Below the pieces are notes generated by a model that was given only the letters and a program-made list of their open reading frames with translations, made no database searches and had not been told where the DNA came from. This document shows positions 5,733 to 8,022 of a stretch of DNA of 8,022 nt, piece by piece. The translations under genes and the position numbers were made by a program. How positions within the stretch are numbered: position 1 is the first letter of the stretch; each line of letters starts with the position of its first letter. Origin of the DNA: Desulfobacterales bacterium (GTDB lineage Bacteria > Desulfobacterota > Desulfobacteria > Desulfobacterales > 4be13); contig JAOZRQ010000314.1 of the NCBI GenBank assembly GCA_029940115.1, positions 1 through 8,022 on the forward strand, given 5' to 3'.

Positions 5733-5811
5733 GGTTCTCGGTTTGGGTGCTCGGTTCTGGGTGCTGGACTCTGGGTGGGTCATCCGTGAGCATACCCAAG
5801 AACCGAGAACC
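5733..5811. repeat. Imperfect hairpin of GGTTCTCGG-type repeats between TPR and ATPase genes
   Basis: GGTTCTCGGTT (5733-5743) is perfectly complementary to AACCGAGAACC (5801-5811). Inside it, TGGGTGCTC can pair with GAGCATACCCA with a short bulge. The loop holds further GGTTCTGGGTGCT-like words. The element occupies most of the 118-bp gap between the TPR lipoprotein stop (5817) and the ATPase start (5698). No T-run follows on the minus strand. It may act as a partial terminator or mRNA stabiliser, which is inference only. Confidence 0.65.
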
Positions 5812-5816
5812 CAGAT

Positions 5817-6845
5817 TTATTTCCTGAACCGAGAAAAGGGGGCGAGCTTCTGAATCTCCTGTTCAGCTTCTTCTGCAAGGGGGGTGTCCGGTGCAAATTC
5901 AATGGTCTTGCGGTAGGCAAGGATGGCCTTTTCATACTTTCGGGATAAGGCGTAGGCTTCTGCGAGGTAAAAATAATTTGCGCCAAACCGGGGAGCCTGT
6001 TCCACCGCCTTTTCAAGAATCTCCACGGCTTGGGGGAGTTTCCCGGTCTTGATATGGGTTCGGCCCAGCCCGATCAGGGCGGTGAGGAAATCAGGCTTCA
6101 GTTCAAGGCTCTTCTGATAATATGTCTCCGCGAGTTCATATTTCCTTTTGTTGTAATAGGCCAGTCCCATGTTGGAGAGCGGGTAATGCGGGGTCGCGTA
6201 AAGCAGGTCTTGGGAGACTTCTTTGAAAGCGGCAATGGCCGCGTCCCAGTCCCCCTTGACAAGGTAGGCGGTACCCAAGTTGTTCATGGCCGGCGCGTAA
6301 TCCGGATCTAACGCAATGGCCTTTTCAAAATGTCCGATGGCCAGCGCAGCCTTGCCCTTTGCCAGATAGGCCAAGCCCAAATCGTTCTGGAGATACGGGT
6401 CATCCGCGTAAAGGACCTCCGCCTTAAGCAATTCCCTCAGGGCAGAGGTGTAATCCCCCTCACTGTAATAGGCTTCGCCGAGGTTTCGGGACGCGTAGGC
6501 CTGCTTCTTCACCATCTCCAGATTCGGCTTGCATGCCAACAGAGAGAGGATAATCGCTAAGGTAAGGAACCATGACCAAGCAATGCCATGCTCGGTTCGA
6601 CCATGCCCGGTTCGACCATGCCCGGTTCGGCCATGCCCGGTTCGGCCATGCCCGGTTCGGCCATGCCTAGTTCGGATTGACAAATCCGAATCATCTGCCG
6701 GATTTGTCAAACCAACAGGCGCGGAAAGGGGAGCGGGGAAGGGAGCCGAATTTTCTGCCGGATTTGTCAATTCGGCAGGCGCGGGGAGTGGACATGTTCG
6801 GTCACGAACATGAAATACGTTCCAAGTTTGAATTTTGAATTTCAT
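5817..6845 (-). CDS. TPR-repeat lipoprotein (PilF/PilW-like), start uncertain
   Basis: The secure part runs from about residue 88: a hydrophobic stretch AWSWFLTLAIILSLLAC whose LLAC lipobox puts a lipidated Cys at 105, so the protein is probably an envelope lipoprotein. Six tetratricopeptide repeats follow (about residues 117-320), each with the LG-AY...A...F-KA-...P pattern, e.g. NDLGLAYLAKGKAALAIGHF. TPR lipoproteins of this kind scaffold protein complexes; PilF/PilW, which helps assemble type IV pilus secretins, is the nearest model. No pilus gene is in view. Residues 1-87 are abnormal: they are encoded by repeat DNA (RTGHG units at about 57-87, LTNPA-type palindrome reads before that). 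The only in-frame ATG, at 6845, overlaps folP by 44 bp and lacks a ribosome binding site. A TTG within 6671-6690 is an alternative. The true start is therefore unresolved. Confidence 0.8.
   Translation of the reverse strand: MKFKIQTWNVFHVRDRTCPLPAPAELTNPAENSAPFPAPLSAPVGLTNPADDSDLSIRTRHGRTGHGRTGHGRTGHGRTGHGRTEHGIAWSWFLTLAIILSLLACKPNLEMVKKQAYASRNLGEAYYSEGDYTSALRELLKAEVLYADDPYLQNDLGLAYLAKGKAALAIGHFEKAIALDPDYAPAMNNLGTAYLVKGDWDAAIAAFKEVSQDLLYATPHYPLSNMGLAYYNKRKYELAETYYQKSLELKPDFLTALIGLGRTHIKTGKLPQAVEILEKAVEQAPRFGANYFYLAEAYALSRKYEKAILAYRKTIEFAPDTPLAEEAEQEIQKLAPFSRFRK
6586..6675. repeat. 15-bp minisatellite, six units
   Basis: Six back-to-back copies of CCATGCCCGGTTCGG-type units occupy 6586-6600, 6601-6615, 6616-6630, 6631-6645, 6646-6660 and 6661-6675. 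Units 3-5 are identical and the outer units carry one to three changes. Because the unit is divisible by three, copy-number change keeps frame, and on the minus strand each unit reads Arg-Thr-Gly-His-Gly. The tract abuts the lipoprotein signal sequence directly. Confidence 0.95.
6671..6778. repeat. Palindromic repeat family copies beside the minisatellite
   Basis: TTCGGATT-GACA-AATCCGAA (6671-6690) is a perfect hairpin matching, apart from one loop base, the core of the hairpins at 7800-7823, 7901-7924 and 7999-8022. Downstream the word CTGCCGGATTTGTCAA occurs twice (6695-6710 and 6755-6770). The second can fold as GCCGAATT/AATTCGGC (6745-6752 and 6769-6776) or CTGCCG/CGGCAG (6755-6760 and 6773-6778). 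So the repeat family flanks folP on both sides. Confidence 0.8.
6793..6812 (-). terminator. Hairpin spanning the folP stop codon
   Basis: CATGTTCG (6793-6800) and CGAACATG (6805-6812) form a perfect 8-bp stem with a 4-base loop, and the folP TGA (6802-6804) lies in that loop. There is no T-run after it on the minus strand, so rho-independent termination is doubtful. It may instead protect the folP message end or affect coupling to the lipoprotein gene. Confidence 0.4.
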
Positions 6846-7695
6846 TGATCATTTTGACAGTTGCAAGGGTGTTCGCGACATTGTGGACTCTTACAATGTG
6901 GGCACCATTCAGAACAGAGGCGGCAACAGCGGCTTGGGTGCCGGTCTCCACCTCAGGCTGGTCAGGGCTGATATCTTTTTTTTCAGATTCAGGTTTGAGG
7001 ATATGCCGTATGAATGTTTTTCTGGAAGGCCCCATGAGGATCGGGAGATCAAGGGGGCTAAATTCATCCAGATATCTGATCAACGCCAGATTATGGGCAA
7101 GGGTCTTGCCGAATCCGATTCCCGGATCAATGATCAGCATGGACTTTGGAATGCCGTTCCCCCCGGCCTTCTGAACCGCATCCTCAAAAAACTCCCGAAT
7201 CTCTCCAATGAGGTCATCATATTCAGGGGCCACCTGCATGTTTTCGGGGGTTCCCTTCATGTGCATCAGGATCACCGGCACACCATAAGTTGAGGCCACC
7301 TGGGCCATGGCCGGATCAACACGCAACGAGCTGATGTCGTTTATCATGGATGCGCCGGCGTCAATGGCCTGTCTGGCAATCTCCGCCTTTGTGGTGTCAA
7401 TGGAGATCGGGATCGAAATTTGAGGGGCCAGTTTTTCAATCACTGGCAGAACCCGCCGGGCCTCCTCCTCTACAGACACCTTTTCAGAAAAGGGGCGCGT
7501 CGATTCGCCGCCGATGTCAATGATGTGGGCCCCCTCCTCAACCATCTTCATGCCTTGGGCCACCGCGTGCTCATGGGTGAAGAACTTTCCCCCATCCGAA
7601 AATGAGTCCGGGGTGACATTCAGAATCCCCATGACACAGGTGCGACTGCCGAGTTCAAGGCGGTGGGTGTTCCAAGAAAGGGTGTATGGTTTCAT
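6802..7695 (-). CDS. folP: Dihydropteroate synthase
   Basis: This enzyme joins 6-hydroxymethyl-dihydropterin pyrophosphate to p-aminobenzoate, making dihydropteroate in the cytosolic folate pathway; it is the sulfonamide target. All signature parts are present in the 297 residues: MGILNVTPDSFSDGG (22-36), GGESTRPF (62-69), SIDTT (98-102), AGASMINDIS (113-122), ILMHMKGTPENMQ (142-154), IIDPGIGFGKT (188-198), MGPSRKTFI (221-229) and GTQAAVAASVLNGAHIVRVHNV (252-273). Residues expected for pterin and substrate binding (N26, D100, N119, D190, K197, R225, R269, H271) are in place. The segment between SRK and GTQ is somewhat long and charged (ILKPESEKKDISPDQPEVE). The ATG at 7695 has no Shine-Dalgarno sequence: TTAAGGG-type repeats end 9 bases before it. 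The lipoprotein gene downstream overlaps or follows closely. Confidence 0.96.
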   Translation of the reverse strand: MKPYTLSWNTHRLELGSRTCVMGILNVTPDSFSDGGKFFTHEHAVAQGMKMVEEGAHIIDIGGESTRPFSEKVSVEEEARRVLPVIEKLAPQISIPISIDTTKAEIARQAIDAGASMINDISSLRVDPAMAQVASTYGVPVILMHMKGTPENMQVAPEYDDLIGEIREFFEDAVQKAGGNGIPKSMLIIDPGIGFGKTLAHNLALIRYLDEFSPLDLPILMGPSRKTFIRHILKPESEKKDISPDQPEVETGTQAAVAASVLNGAHIVRVHNVANTLATVKMINEIQNSNLERISCS

Positions 7696-7703
7696 AAGGT
7701 TGC

Positions 7704-7786
7704 AAGGGTTAAGGGTTAAGGGTCGGTTAAGGGTTAAGGGTTAAGGGTCGGTTAAGGGTTAAGGGTTAAGGGTTAAGGGTTAAGGG
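7704..7786. repeat. Telomere-like heptamer tract (AAGGGTT)n just upstream of folP
   Basis: The tract reads as AAGGGTT heptamers interrupted twice by an 11-mer AAGGGTCGGTT. Two copies of a 25-bp higher-order unit (7704-7728 and 7729-7753) are followed by four plain heptamers (7754-7781) and a partial one. On the minus strand it is (TTAACCC)n and ends 8 bases upstream of the folP ATG, where the promoter spacer or 5' untranslated region should be. Confidence 0.95.
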
Positions 7787-7795
7787 AGTCTCTAT

Positions 7796-8022
7796 GCTCG
7801 GTTCGGATTGGCAAATCCGAACCCACCGCCGGATTTGTCAATCGGCCGACAGTTGGACATTGCCGCCGGATTTGCCAATCCGCCAAGAGCGGAGACGCTC
7901 GGTTCGGATTGGCAAATCCGAACCCACCGGATTTGTCAATCCGCCGACAGTTGGACATTGCCGCCGAATTTGCCAATCCGCCAAGAGCGGAGACGCTCGG
8001 TTCGGATTGGCAAATCCGAACC
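7796..8022. repeat. ~100-bp tandem repeat with hairpin cores, running off the window
   Basis: Units begin with GCTCGGTTCGGATT at 7796, 7897 and 7995, giving periods of 101 and 98 bp; the second lacks 3 bases near 7928. The third copy is cut by the window end. Each opens with the perfect hairpin GGTTCGGATT-GGCA-AATCCGAACC (7800-7823, 7901-7924, 7999-8022). The shared body includes CCGGATTTGTCAATC, CCGACAGTTGGACATTGCCG and CCAAGAGCGGAGAC. Open frames through this region come from the repeats and are not genes. The whole 7696-8022 stretch holds no gene I can support; any folP promoter would have to lie within or beyond these repeats. Confidence 0.93.

Noticed and set aside
7704..7786. True chromosome-end telomere
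   Set aside because: The tract is internal, short, interrupted by 11-mers and followed by more repeat DNA; only the motif resembles a telomere.
7773..7976. 67-codon open frame upstream of folP
   Set aside because: It lies wholly within the heptamer tract and the 101-bp tandem units. Its peptide repeats (LADWQIRRQCPTVGRLTNPA-like) are translations of the DNA repeats.
7796..8022. CRISPR array
   Set aside because: The conserved parts extend across nearly the whole 98-101-bp period, with no unique spacers between short repeats, and no cas genes are present.

Overview
The window looks like part of a chromosome from an anaerobic delta-type proteobacterium, most likely Desulfobacterota/Desulfobacterales. 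This is inferred from three things: a pair of MinD-type ATPases with inserted two-cluster ferredoxin domains (typical of strict anaerobes), a PhnD-like binding protein next to a membrane sensor, and intergenic DNA crowded with palindromes and short tandem repeats. Every gene I can support lies on the minus strand, so the biological reading order runs from base 8022 down to base 1.

Right end (7696-8022): a repeat-only region. It holds two copies of a ~100-bp tandem unit plus the start of a third, each opening with a perfect hairpin, then a telomere-like TTAAGGG heptamer tract that stops 9 bp before the folP start codon. folP (dihydropteroate synthase, folate pathway) follows. It is overlapped or closely followed by a TPR-repeat lipoprotein gene whose N-terminal coding region is built from a 15-bp minisatellite and copies of the same palindrome family.

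Middle (3653-5698): a two-gene unit with a 15-bp gap. The first gene encodes an OLD/ABC-like AAA ATPase with a C-terminal DUF3696-type region. The second encodes a small PIN-like putative nuclease. This is the best candidate in the window for an uncharacterised defence or toxin-type module. The ATPase carries an internal 23-residue tandem duplication.

Left (1-3251): a 401-bp spacer full of nested palindromes (3252-3652) precedes two adjacent ferredoxin-bearing MinD-type ATPases (4-bp gap), resembling the paired ATPases of the 'orange protein' (ORP) locus of sulfate reducers. A spacer with a near-perfect sigma-70 promoter then leads into a PhnD-family periplasmic binding protein. Beyond a palindrome-bearing spacer lies the N-terminus of a membrane sensor protein (kinase or chemoreceptor) cut by the window edge. 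The last two plausibly form a ligand-sensing pair.

No tRNA, rRNA, CRISPR array or transposase gene was recognised. Function calls rest on motif reading only, with no database search.
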